42,430 nt of DNA from Phaeoceros laevis (lineage: Eukaryota; Anthocerotophyta; Anthocerotopsida; Notothyladales). Positions 11,053-26,835 of this stretch are shown here, piece by piece; position 1 is the first letter of the stretch; each line of letters opens with the position of its first letter. A program made the translations under genes and the position numbers. The notes beneath the pieces are model-generated. The model was not told where the DNA came from. It was given only the letters and a program-made list of their open reading frames with translations, and ran no database searches. The stretch is taken from the NCBI GenBank assembly GCA_049999765.1, contig JBNGIQ010009380.1, positions 164,375-206,804 of the forward strand, written 5' to 3'.

Positions 11053-12850
11053 ACCTAGGAGTCTACCTGTCATTCATTGTGGAGCAGGAAGTGGAGTCGT
11101 GAGACAGGCGGTGGCGCTGCGGCTGCCTGCTCTGCTACCAAGATAGCTAGGTCGGCCACTGGAGCCTGCCCGGCTTGCTCCCGTCCCGTCGTCATGGTAG
11201 CACGTTTATCACACCCCGTTAACGTTTCAGGGGCCGGTAAGGTGAGGTCACACGGCTTCCTGCGAGTTGGTTGATTCTTCTTGGCTAGCTAGGTCGGTGC
11301 GCTGCCCTGCCCTGCCCTGCCCTGCCCTGCCCTGCCCTGCCCTGCCCTGCCTTGCACTGCACAGGAAAATGTTAATATCTAACCTCCAGACGAGTTCCGG
11401 AGACTGTCTTCCTTTGGACTAGCATCTACAGCGCCTTTTCTTGGTTGGAACTTTTGACAGAGCTTCTCACCTTCTGAACCGTGCTCCCACAGGTCTTCTT
11501 CTTCCTTGAGGATTACTACAGTAGTCTACAAGGGCAGTCCAGTCCACTTTCACGTTTCTGTTACAGCGGATCAGGACCGGGCCTGGCCACTTATTTGGTT
11601 TTCTAAATGCTGCACGGCCAAGTGAGTGGTGGTCCCAGAGAGCCGACATCTGCCTTCGCATGTGCGCATCCTCCCAATCCCCGAATCTGTGCTGCACCCA
11701 TCAAGCGGCTGGAGCGCCACGCCTCTCCAGGGGTGAGAAGCGCAAGCAGGGAGGCCATTCAATGCTGCGCATGCAATGGTCATATGGAGGGCCGCAAACT
11801 CTACCAACTTCAAGTTCCTCTACTAACAAGGTAAAATCTTGCTTGCTTGCTTGCCAGAGTAGGTAGCTAGGCTAGCACTAGTGACTGTTGGGGCCCGGGG
11901 TGGCATTGGGTAGGTGGTACTGTTGCCCCGCCCTGCCGCCCTGCCCTGCCCTGCCCTGCCCTGCCCTCCTGCCCGGGCCTGCCCTGCCCGAAGCAGTTTG
12001 CGTCATGCATGAGCATGTGGGATGAAGTCACGCTCGGGAGTGTATATGATGAGTACGCGTGCCTCATCGAAAGTCGTCCATGGCCCCCATGGTAAGAGCG
12101 ACTTGCGTGTCTCTATCTGTCCACACCACACGCCAGTCCAGGCCGAGCCAGGTTGTGTTCGGTTGCAAAAGGTATGTATGTCTACTAGACTAGCATATTA
12201 TCTTATGGCTCCGGCGCCGGGGGCAGCTCCGGAAATCTTTGACTGGCTGGAGATCGGTGTGCACCGCCGGGGCCCGGCGGGCGGCGAATGTCGGCGGGAG
12301 GGAGGGAGAGTGCCGGATGCGCTGGTACTGCTTGCCTGCCTGCCCGGGAGCTGGCTGGCTCCATGCCTGGCTACGAAAAGGAATCACATAAAGCAATCCA
12401 GAATAATAAACAGACGAAGCATGAGCATTCCCCCTCCTCTCTGACAGATGTGGAAAGGAACTGAACGAAAGTAAAAGGCAGCATCCAGATGGATGGCGTA
12501 CCAGGAGCAGAACCGCACAGAAGCTTCCGCTTCGTCATCAGCCTCAGGAGTCTACAGTACATGTCCACACAGTCTAGTGGAAGCTTTGACAAGATGAGCA
12601 ATGCCGGCCGGTATTGTGGCGGCGCATACTTGTCTTCCCATGGATCCTACTAGAAATAATCTGATCGCCAGTTGTTCAAAACCTTTCCCCCCACCACATA
12701 TCACTCCAGATGACGTTACCTGGCATGCCTGGTGTGCACTCAAGGCCAGCCAGCCAAAATCATAGGTCTCCCATCAATTGACACGCTCCTCTCCTCCGCC
12801 ATGACCTTATAAAATCTCCGTTTCCCGGCGTTTCCATTTACGTTATCACC
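11053..12850. other. Unassigned stretch with two CCCTG pentamer arrays
   Basis: CCCTG pentamers form a clean array at 11302-11354 and a second, interrupted one at 11930-11990. Short TTGCTTGC and TGCCTGCC runs occur at about 11840 and 12330. Open frames are short and overlapping, with no recognisable domain. The part nearest 13.1 kb may be 3' UTR of MCM8. Confidence 0.55.
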
Positions 12851-13155
12851 CAAACTTGGGATGAGCACTGATTGAGAATCACAGCAACGTCAACAGCCTA
12901 CTTGGAAACTGTTAGTGCAGAAGTCGTCAGTCGTCAAGCCTTGCTGTTCTTTTCTCAAGCAAACCAGATTTCTCTTAAAAGGCCCTCCGAAAAAGTTACA
13001 TTCTGCTCCACAGCATTCCCGGATATAACTGAGGGTAAGGAAGTGAGCGTCATGGACACACCAACAAATGAAAATGTTCATGCAGGAAGGTCCACTAAAC
13101 ATACCAGCAATGTGGAACAGTACTGGGGTCGCAGGGGTTGCCTAAGTGTGATCGG

Positions 13156-17072
<3,917 letters not shown>

Positions 17073-17596
17073 CGTCTGACCAAGGAAATTTTCACCACCA
17101 TTGACTCACGATGACAATTTCAGGATGCTTCCTCAAGCTTGTCAGCTCCAGTTCTCAGCCAGCATCCCTTCCCAGTCTGCTGTCCAGCTCCGAGAGCTGC
17201 TCCCCGTCATCGTGTAGACCATTCCTTTCCCGCCAGTTCGAACATGAGAGATAAAACAAGTGGACCCTAGGCGCCTTACACGGACTGACGACCAGTTTGA
17301 ATGGTTGTATGTAGAACTCCCGCACCTTCTACGGGTAGCCAATTGAATGAGTTCGGCGGTCCCCTACCAATTTCGCAAAAGTGTTGTCGCAGCTCTGTTG
17401 GCCGACTTGTGAATCTGCCCTCACAGCCATCGTTCAGCCGGCTGTACAGCTTGGGGTTGGTAGAATTGGCCAACTCCTCATGTTCCCGCCACCGATTTTC
17501 GCCTGGAATAACGATGCCACGACCTTAGGGTGCAGCAGGGGGACGGACGAAGAGCTTTGGACTTGCTGAAAGGGGACAGCAAAGGGACAGAGTCAG
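17073..17596. promoter_or_regulatory. Shared head-to-head MCM8 / NUP160 promoter region
   Basis: The two start codons are 524 bp apart and diverge, so this segment must hold both 5' UTRs and both core promoters. It contains TTTCCCGCC at 17226-17234, an exact E2F consensus, about 155 bp upstream of the MCM8 start, and a weaker GTTCCCGCC at 17482-17490. I see no convincing TATA box. E2F control of MCM genes is well established for MCM2-7; its action here is inferred. Confidence 0.6.
17226..17234 (+). promoter_or_regulatory. E2F consensus site
   Basis: TTTCCCGCC matches the E2F/DP consensus WTTSSCSS. It lies between the divergent MCM8 and NUP160 genes, nearer to MCM8. Site function is inferred from sequence alone. 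Confidence 0.5.
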
Positions 17597-20500
17597 ATGG
17601 AGGTTCCTTTTGTGAACACTGATATCCTGCAATGGACACAGGTGCGAGTTCCTTCCAATTACGATGCAGCTGGTGCATTCTGCCCACTTGCTGATGATTG
17701 TGCCGGAGGGGTGGAGAGGGCCTGCACGGGTTCCACAGCTGGGTCGAGTGCCTCCATTGTCTGGTACGAGCTAGACCCGCTTTCGCTAGCCAGCTCTGCA
17801 ACGATTTCAGACCGCACAGACTGGCTTTTGACAGTGTGAGTCAATTCGTTCTGTTAGGCGGATCCACAAGGATCGTCCCGCGGAACTGGAGCTGCTTGGG
17901 ATGTCAGCTTCTCAAGACCTGCATGAGCGAGGGCTCCGTCTGGAGTTTGAAGATTCGTTGTCCCCCTTCGTAGTGATCACACCATCAAAGGTGTTGGGGG
18001 CAACATATCCTTCTACTTCCTTCTGTGTTCTGTAGTGTCTTACTGGCATGCACAATTGCGGTGCAAAACATTTGGTCTCGCAGCTGGTCTTCTAACCGGG
18101 CCATTTTTTGTCTGCTAGACGGATACAAGTAAAGGTTCATGTTACCAGGCCCTTGTTATAACTGTATCCGGGATCCTCTATGTGGTGAGGATTAGGATTT
18201 CCTTGTCCTCCAACAGGGGAATCTTTGTGAACGAGTCAGGTGTTGTGGAGCTCGATCTGTCGAATCATCTTACTCGTCTTCAGCAAGTTACTTCAGTCAC
18301 TGCATCCTCAGACGTAGTATGCATAGGAGGGCAAAATGCATCAATCCTTTGTATCCCCCTCACCGGCCGTCTCAGCAATTTAGAAGGTGAGAGCAAGGCT
18401 TGTAGTGAGATAAAGAGAATGTTCTTTTTTGTGAACTAACGAGCCGTATGGCAAAATTGCGATGCATTACACGGAATGTAGTTTTTTCCAGCAAGATTTT
18501 GTAAGATTGATTAGCTTGTGACCTCAGGGTACAGGAAATTGCTTTGTCTGTCCAAAAATCTGCAGAGCATCAAAGAGGCACCTGCTGAATTCCAGGAACT
18601 CACCTTCTTGCCTCTAAGTTCTATTGGCAGATGATCTTTTTGAATTGAGAGATGGAGATGCTGGACTCAGCCGCTTGTGGGGCTTCGTTACAAGGTTTGC
18701 CATCCTTCCACAAAGTAGTTTTGGAGGTCNNNNNNNNNNNNNNNNNNNNNNNNNNNNNNNNNNNNNNNNNNNNNNNNNNNNNNNNNNNNNNNNNNNNNNN
18801 NNNNNNNNNNNNNNNNNNNNNNNNNNNNNGGGCAGAAAACTGACCTTGAAATGTTTATATAAGAATCTTGAAATTCTAAAATGTTTTCTTTTTCTCTGAA
18901 GCAGAGGGAAAACTGCTGGTCCTGTTGTAGGTCTAGCAGCATGTGTGGTAAATGGAACACCAATACTTATTGCCCTCCACAAAGAAGGAGTCTTACGGAC
19001 ATGGGATTTGGTGCATCACACTCGCCTTATGCAGCATGCAATTAATCCTCCTGATTCACCAGGTACTTTTCCTGTTGTCGTAGGGTTGTGGATAGTATTT
19101 TCTGGTTGCATGCCCCATAAGGCGGGTGCACAGCACCAAATCCCAGACTCTGGTAGCCATGTTGTGTTTCAATTGATGACGCTGCTTTGTGGCTTGCTTT
19201 AATAGGCTTTTCACCCCAGATGATGTGGGTTGAGGAACCCCTCAGCTCAACAGCATCTTTGAAGCTTGCGATGCTGTACAGATCGGAGGTGATTGTGTCC
19301 TTTGCTGGGTCTTTGGTTCTCGGAAGCCTAGACTTGGGTCCTGCCGTACTTGGTGAATCTCGCCAAGGATTTGCATAAAGTAGGATGGTCTTTGCTGATG
19401 TTGATTCAAATGTTGTGCAGGAGAATGGTCACCAACTCATTATCATATGCAGTTTGAATCGAGCTCAAGGAGACGTAGGAAATAAGCTAAGCAATGTTAT
19501 ATTACAACATGCTTTCCCCATTGATCAGGTATGCTCATTGTGGGAGTTGGATGAGCTTCAAGTGATTCCATGATGTGTAGTCATGTACATCTCGTTTACC
19601 AGGTGGTGGCGATGTTGATGTAGGCAGAAGGATAGCAAGGACGAGATCTCACTTTCAGAACTTTCACGAGCATGTGCTTGTTATCTCCCTCTCTGATTTT
19701 GAAGAAAGGTGCATTCTATGCATGCAGGGGCACGTCATGGATGTCAAACTTGTTGATGGTCAACTGTGGATTCTTAGAGGTGCAGGCAGTGGAGACCACA
19801 AAGTGCACAAACTGTATTGTGCAAATTTACAAATGTAAGTTCTTACAATCCGATCTTTTTCTTTCTTATTTGGAGCAAAGCCAATGTTGTGTTGAAGTCC
19901 TGTTTCAGATACACGCGGAGTCCTGTGTGAATTCCGAACTTTCTACGTCATCGAGAAATTGGGACTAAAATTTTTGTATATTCCTGTTTTACAGAGTTGG
20001 CAAGGGCAGTGAGGGAGCTCAGAATTGTTTTCTTCAGGAGGTTGCTGTTAGAGACCACCTGCTGCAGGGGCCTGGGCATTCCTGGGACGACACCTTGTTT
20101 GCTGTCCATGAACTGAGGCAGGATGTCGTGGTACTGTATCCTGTTGTGCCTGTGGTTCTCTGCATTTGCAGTTACTGGTGTATGTTCAGGTTTCTTTATA
20201 TTTGTGGTGGAATTAGCCATGTTGCCATGAACTTATTTTATGTTCAATGTGGTCATGGAAACACAGGGCATGTCAGGTGTAACAATAGCAGACATCTTCC
20301 TCAGACGACTTTTTCAGGCAGAGGTCTTCCAATTTTCTGCCCTTCGAGAGGTTTTACAGAAGCGTGGGGCACAGATTGCTGACATTGACCTGCTATCTCT
20401 TTCATCTGAGAGTTTGAAAAGGGAGATCATGCTTGCTGTGCAGTCAGAGGTAAGGACTGTTGTTCCAATCCTTCCACTGGTGGCATTCTGTGCAAAATCA

Positions 20501-23500
20501 ATCTTTTTCATGAACTAGTTGTATAACACGGTTTAGTGGTGCCAGGGGATTAGGGACAACCGTGCTCGCAGTTTGGAAGAATGGACTCGTTTTGCCGAGG
20601 ATTATCTGGCCGTGTGGTCCCATAATAGTGTGCCTTATGGACTCTTAAGTGATGCATCAAGTGGATGTGCGGGTTTGATACGGAGGAACTCCGTGTCCTT
20701 TATACGCTCTCTGACAGGAGTGGAGCAACATGTCCATGGTAATCTCTCATCCACACTTGCATTACCGATGTCCCTTGATATATTGTAAAATTTTCTTGGT
20801 GTTTGTTTGTCCTAAATCATGAGAGGTCATTGCCCAGGTGGTCTCGCTGAGGTTGAAGGTGTACCACTTTCCTCAGAGTGGCAGGAGGCTCATGACTCTG
20901 TAGTGTTGGCTGGGATACTCAGATGTACGGATACCATCAGCAGGCATTTAGGGAGATTGGCAATGGCCGCATTCCATGAAGCACTTCTCCGACCTTCAGA
21001 AAACACATATACTTCTGTAACAACAACTTTCATGTCTATATTGGATGCTGGCTACAGTCCTAAGATCCTAAGGAATGAAGATCCGTATATAGGTGTAGAT
21101 GAGGCCCGAGATCAAGATAGACAACATCATGAAAGACAGAGGAAGTTTGCCCTCCACATTTGCCGGTCATTACAGGCATTACACGAGAAGGCAGGCAGCT
21201 GGGAGGATGTCATTAATGTTATTGAAAAGTATGCTGCATATCTTGTTTCTGGACTAAGGTTTCCGGTTGCTGAACATGAATCACATTCTTCTGTGTCTGG
21301 CGGCTTTTACAAGAAAATGTTAGCCCATGCAACTTGCCAGATTTCACTTGTGTATTTTGAGGCCGCCAGGAACGTGCTATTGCTGCTGGCTTATATGGTG
21401 AAAGTCCGATGGCAGGTAGATTTTAGGTGCTTTTGGTAGTGATAGTCTTTTTCCTGTGTCCTATGCTGGTCGGTCGCTTCTGGAGCTCATATCACCTCTG
21501 CTGGACAGGTTGGTCTGACTTCTCAAGAAGTGTCCAAGATACAATTAGAGGTGATACCCCAAGTACAAGAAGCGTTAACAGTTGGCCTGTTAGTGCATTG
21601 GCTCACAATCACCTCTGCTGAGGCTCCTCCACCAGAGGACTTCAGCTCTCAGCTGTCTTCTCTACGAATAGGTACTGTCTGATAAGTCTTCTCTCATACT
21701 TTTTGAGCACCTTAGTTTGCCCTATTTGGACTCTAATCCTTTGTTGCTTTGAAGTCTCACCTTGAGCTGTTTGAGATAACACGGAGGTCAACAAGAAATT
21801 TGATGCTTCGCATTTAACAGTCAGGTGCACTCATTGCTACACGTAATTTTTCTGTCAGATGGTCCGGCAGGAAATACTACAGAGGTTAGGAAGCCTGTTT
21901 GGGAGCAGACCCTGGCAGACATCCTGGCCTCGACATACTTGGCCAACGCAACTGCTGAACAAGTTGCCTCATACCAAGTCCTACCACCACCAGAGCTATT
22001 ACTCGGGCATGTCATCCAGTTCGTCAGCTGGCTTTTGTGGGGCAATAGTGAAGAGAAGCCAGCAACATTTTCTGGACGAGCTATTACATTGTCAACGCTT
22101 CTGTTACAACATGGCCAATATGGTGTACTTGAGGTGAGTATTCACAGAAGGAGAGCTTTCTTAATCCGAGGTGATAGCCATTTGGCAAAACTAGAGCTTA
22201 TTGTGGATGCATGTGAAGACTTCAACGTCCCCAGAAGCTGGTTATTTTATGACGTCAAGGTGTGCCATTGTTTACTCTGAGTGTCTTTGCTTGAATGTGC
22301 AGACTTTCATTCAGTCTATTGAGCAGTTGGCGTTACAACAGAAGCTTGTCAATAACGTTGGAAGCACTGATGGAACCTCGAGTGCAAGGCTCCATCTCAT
22401 GGGTTTCAGTTTATTGGCACGAGCTTGTGCGAGCCACAAGGGCAGTTCAAAAGAGAATCAAATAGACGATGCCATTCAGTGTTTTTTCAGGTATCCCTCA
22501 CCCCTCTTCATCGTCTAAGAAGATTTAGACCGTCATTTGAGCTGCTGAAGACTTCCTACTAGGACTACCTTCTCGTTCTCCCCTAGGGTGTTGAGTAAAG
22601 AGTGTTGAGTACCATCACTTAATTTCTGTAAGCAGAGCAGCATCTGGGATAGGGGAGGCAAATGATGTGCTCCAGGCTTTGTTTGTGGGGTCCGGGCAAC
22701 TGCAAAGTTTTCCAGGTAGGTTCATTCTCTCCATTGCGTTAAGGTTGCATATGCCTGTACACACCCTTAGTCTCTTACTGAATGTGTTCTGGGGTCCAGG
22801 GGGGTTAAGTGCAGCTGCTGCGTGGAAGCTCCACTACTTTGAGTGGATAATGCAGATATTTGAACGTTACAGCCTCAATGATGGTGCACTTAGATTTGCG
22901 CATGCAGCGTTGGAACAAGTGAACGAAGCCATGGCAAATTCTGGTGACACTACTACTGCAGACAGCATTAAAGGTCGTCTCTGGGCAAACATATTCAAGT
23001 TCTCTCTGGACTTGGAGCTGTATGAAGATGCTTATTGTGCTATTATTTCCAACCCTGATGGCGAAAGCAAGCATACTTGCCTTCGCCGCTTTATTGTCGT
23101 GTTGTGTGAGAAAAAAGCAGCTGAGGTGCGTGTAGATCTTCACACTCTGCAACCACAGTTCAAACATGCTATGAAGTCTAAAATCTGTAGCTGGAGTCGG
23201 CAGGAGCAGATTTCCTCTTCTTTGCCCTCTCCCAAATGCAGCATTGTCTAAGCAAGAAGTTGTGATTCACAATCAGGTGTTATGTGGCGGTGAGCTGCCA
23301 TATGTTGGACTCCTGGAACAAGTTGAGCAAGAGCTCCTTTTGAAGGTACATCCATTATCAGAGTGTGCTCTATGCAGCACGTTGTCTGTGAAAAAGTAGG
23401 TGATCAAAACTGAAGATTTCCTATCTGGGTGTAGTGGTGTTAAAGGCTGACCAGCTGTTGCATTGGACAGGCAGAGAACTCTGGGACCAACGCGAAACCC

Positions 23501-25736
23501 AGTACCTACAAACTTTTGTATGCATTCCATATGCATCGCCATAATTGGCGGCATGCTGCTCTGTACATATACCAGTACGCTTTCCGGATGAGGGTTGAGG
23601 GCAGTCCCAAATCAAGTGCACAAGCATCGTTTTCGCTGCAGGAGCAACTTAATGGGATCTCGGCTGCTATGAATGCTCTACAGCTTGTCGAATCGTCACA
23701 TGCATGGATAGAGTGTCTTGCAACCTCCAAATCTTCTGAGTGGCCTTCTCCGACAAAAAGGCCACGAATAACATCTGGTATTGCGTCACCATTTTACATC
23801 AAATTTCCTTCTACAGTTCCTCATCAAAAGGAACTTTCAGGTCTTGAGTGTTTGAAGAAATCTACAGGGCATCCTTGTCACCACAGGTTTGTATCATTGG
23901 GGCTTCGTAAATCTTTGAATCTGCTTACAGGAGATTCAGAAGAGGTTGCACGACCAGCAACCCACCGTGTGGTTGATCTCAAGCAATTGGAGAAGGAATA
24001 TGCGCTGACACATGCAAGATTGGAGCTGGTTCTTGCTGATACCAGACACCCAATACCAGGTGACGCACTCATTTCTTACTTCCTGGTGTGGACAATTCCC
24101 ATATTGCTTATGGCTATTTTTATTTTTAGAAGCGATGTATCATAGACATCTTACTGCTTAGCTTACAGGGGAGAGCTCTGCACCAGCAGAAATCGTCCAT
24201 TCTCTTGTTGAGCATTGTCTTTATGAAAGTGCATTCTCTTTGCTCTTTCTTTTTTGGAAGGACTCGTCTTTAAAGAGGTATGTGCCACATGCTATTTGGT
24301 TGATGAAAAAACTTCCAATTCTGTCAACGCTATTCAACAATGAAGTGGTCATCTCTGCGGCGTTCAGTTGTTGGCTGGCCTGTGAAAGGAAGAGAGAACC
24401 TCATGATATGTTTTGGATATTTGTTCAGAGAATTGGAGACCGTGTTCCAGTTTATGGCGAGGAAATGTTGCTCTTTGCAGTTGCAAGAGACTTCTCCTGA
24501 CTCTGGAAAGTAAGTTATTTCTCCGTTCGAATATGGATGTACAGTTCACTGTAGATAAGATTGTGCTTGTGGACAATCGATTGCACTGGGTGCTGAAGTT
24601 CGATTTGGGCTTGGAACGTCTGTTTGGACCACTGATGTTAACAACGTGGGTCTTGCTTAAATTGAAGGGCGATTAGACATGCACCGGCAAGGCTATTGCT
24701 CACCAATGCTCATAGCAGTGGTATGTCCGACGGTTTGGAGATAATTACTAGGCTACCAGCTACTACAAATGTACAGTCCTCTTGGCAAGCTCTCCAATCT
24801 TATCTGGTACAAAGCTCGCAGAACCTGCACACCCCATCTCCCTTGAACTGCAGTTGAAACCAAGCTAATTCTTTTTGTAGTGGGTTGTTGTGTTCATAGA
24901 CCAGGTATACCACTGCGTACCCGCGTATACCGGAAGTTGTTGCGGAAACCATTCTATGTTCCAACAAGAATATGGTGCTTCCTCTCTGGCTGGTCGACAT
25001 TTTTCGGGTAATGAACACTGCCTCGGCTAATGCGGAGCGCTCGCTTCAATGAGATGCAGCTGCTGATGAGATATAAAACTGCTTCTCCACAGGGTGGACG
25101 GCATCCAAGTGGGCATGGAATGGCAGGGCAGGCAGCAGACCCGGCGTCCTTGTTGCGTATATACCTGGATTTTGACCGGGTGGCAGAAGCTACCACCTTT
25201 CTTCTAGAATCTTTACAGGCGTGGGCCGCCTCGGTGAGCGTTTTACCGTCATTTGCTGCTTTGCAAGTATGGGTCCTTTGTCTGTATTCGGCAGTTTGGT
25301 TTCATAGATAGCAACGGCTCGTTAGGCAGTCGTTTAACGTTTTGTGGAGATGATTTGCAGAGGCCAGCGGACGTCATCAGCCGGAAACGAACGTGTGCCG
25401 TGTGGTTCCCTTACACTTTGATCGACAGATTGATAGCCCAGTTGTCGGAGCTAACATCAGGGGATACAACAGATCAATATCGAAACCTCCACGTGTCCCT
25501 CCAAGGGGCTTTGCAAACCCACTTCATGCAGGTGCTGTTTCAGTTATGGTCGCAAGTTGGAAATTTTCTACTTGTAAACCTACTTCATGCAGGTGCTATT
25601 TCAGTTATGGTCGCAAGTTGGAAATCTTTTACTCGCTTAACTTGTTCAACTTTGACTGTTGAATTCGCCGCAGATCAAAATCGACTCTGAAGACGTACTC
25701 TCTCTCTCAAACTCGGACGAACTGGGGTTTCGCTAG
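17597..25736 (+). CDS. NUP160: Nucleoporin NUP160, complete, 27 exons
   Basis: NUP160 is a scaffold nucleoporin of the outer-ring Y (NUP107-160) complex, needed for pore assembly and mRNA export. Exons: 17597-17763, 17858-17990, 18119-18386, 18619-18694, 18905-19062, 19206-19288, 19421-19528, 19728-19834, 19995-20130, 20267-20449, 20546-20738, 20838-21415, 21509-21671, 21859-22259, 22303-22490, 22636-22715, 22800-23125, 23277-23345, 23471-23777, 23931-24059, 24169-24277, 24429-24509, 24677-24806, 24900-25007, 25093-25233, 25361-25531, 25674-25736. Phases all agree, giving 1551 aa, or 1530 if 22134-22196 is also spliced. Plant NUP160 hallmarks: start MEVPFVNTDILQW; FELRDGDAGLSRLWG and RTWDLVHHTRL in the beta-propeller half; PYGLLSDASSG and KILRNEDPYIG; then a helical half with AAWKLHYFEWIMQIFERY, HNWRHAALYIYQYA and AVWFPYTLIDRL. 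The gap at 18730-18829 falls inside intron 4. Exact splice choice around exons 14 and 19 is uncertain. Confidence 0.94.
18730..18829. other. Assembly gap (100 N) inside NUP160 intron 4
   Basis: There are 100 N. The flanking exon ends (18694 and 18905) join in phase, so no exon needs to be missing here. Confidence 0.99.
25515..25636 (+). repeat. 61-bp tandem duplication copying a NUP160 exon/intron boundary
   Basis: Copies start at 25515 and 25576. Both carry CTTCATGCAGGTGCT, that is, the last bases of exon 26 plus its 5' splice site. About 48 of the first 50 bases are identical. The second copy therefore holds a duplicate donor (cut after 25592) inside the last intron. Confidence 0.85.
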
Positions 25737-25907
25737 CTGTTGTTATTCATCTTTCAATTTGGCAACGGAAGGACGTCCAGACGAGAACCTGTCCTGGTTG
25801 TTTAGAGAACCTGGTATTTACACGCCTGGACATGGTGTAATGCTAAATGCAGGAGATACAAAGGAACTGTACAGTAAAAACTAGTGCGTGCCCTGCCACT
25901 GGAACAC

Positions 25908-26414
25908 CTAGGTGCAGACGCAAGGGCAGCAATTGCAACAACCGCCACATTTGCAGCACTTGGCTCGCGATGCGGCCGTGTTCGAGACCTCGTCCATCGG
26001 CGAGCAGGTACAAGGATCACATTTACAGTTCTTGCCGCATTTGCAGGCGGTCCTCCCGCCAAATACAGGGTCGTCCCTACCAAGACACAACGCAAGGTCA
26101 GACAGGTTCGCACAGGTAGGATGGTAGGACTAGGACTAGTCTACCACGAAGGAAGGCTGGCCCAGACGTAACTCACGTTGCGAGGGCATCATCTCGGCGC
26201 GCCGCTCCTGCAGCAGCGGCTACAGAAGCCGTGAGACCTCGATCACTGCACCTGTTCGCAAGCCAAGAGCATGAACACACGAGATCATTCGACCTTAGCA
26301 AGCAGCAAATGCAGTGATTAGGTACCCGCAGTTCGTTCCACAGGGACATGGATCTGCACAAGGGCAGGAGGGTGTACACGCCGTACATGACCGGCCTCCC
26401 AAGTTGGGCTCCAT
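25908..26414 (-). CDS. Metallothionein-like Cys-rich protein, 2 exons, 85 aa
   Basis: The predicted protein is small and has 22 cysteines, nearly all in CxC, CC or CxxC arrangements, as expected for a cytosolic metal-binding metallothionein (Cu/Zn/Cd buffering, oxidative stress). Exon 1 (26414-26326) encodes MEPNLGGRSCTACTPS and CPCADPCPCGTNC. Exon 2 (26076-25908) encodes ACKCGKNCKCDPCTC, a short Cys-free spacer (about 22 residues, SPMDEV to RAK), then CCKCGGCCNCCPCVC and a stop. The exon 2 acceptor could instead be 23 bp downstream in a different phase, but the chosen one keeps the frame. It does not fit angiosperm MT types 1-3 exactly, whose two Cys blocks are separated by about 40 Cys-free residues, so a non-seed-plant class is more likely. 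It converges on NUP160, with stops 171 bp apart. Aromatic residues are almost absent (one Phe). Confidence 0.85.
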
Positions 26415-26521
26415 TTCCACCAGCCGCTACACCTGGAGATCAAGAGATCGATCACCACTCTAATTACCCCGAACATGAGCAGGGCAGATGGCCGAGCTAA
26501 GCACTAAACTAGTTAACAGTG

Positions 26522-26530
26522 ACACGTGGC
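26522..26530 (+). promoter_or_regulatory. ABRE / G-box upstream of the metallothionein gene
   Basis: ACACGTGGC contains a full G-box (CACGTG, 26523-26528) and matches the abscisic-acid response element consensus. It lies 108 bp upstream of the metallothionein start codon. Stress- or ABA-linked expression is an inference. Confidence 0.5.
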
Positions 26531-26835
26531 CGTGGTTGCAGCTGACACAAGAAGCAACGCATGTCCCACACTTGTCCAAGTATCACAATCCCCCCACGGC
26601 TTAAATTACAATTTACAATTGAAGTGAATCAATTTCAAGTTCCAGAGCTATTCACATATTCACCTAATTCTAAAATTTTGAAGCTATACATGTTGTCCTT
26701 CAGTCAGATGAAAGAATCTGCAAAAGACGTTGACGCTTGCTGCATCGAAGCGCACGACGAAACAACACATCAGAAACATAAGCACAATGAAATTAGCGGT
26801 TAAGAAGCACATCATAAAGTTTGCGTGTTCACCCA

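Noticed and set aside
18501-18618. Open frame reading LLCLSKNLQSIKEAPAEF before NUP160 exon 4
   Set aside because: It looked like an exon, but including it breaks the frame of the conserved FELRDGD block. Splicing 18386 directly to 18619 keeps phase and fits the family spacing.
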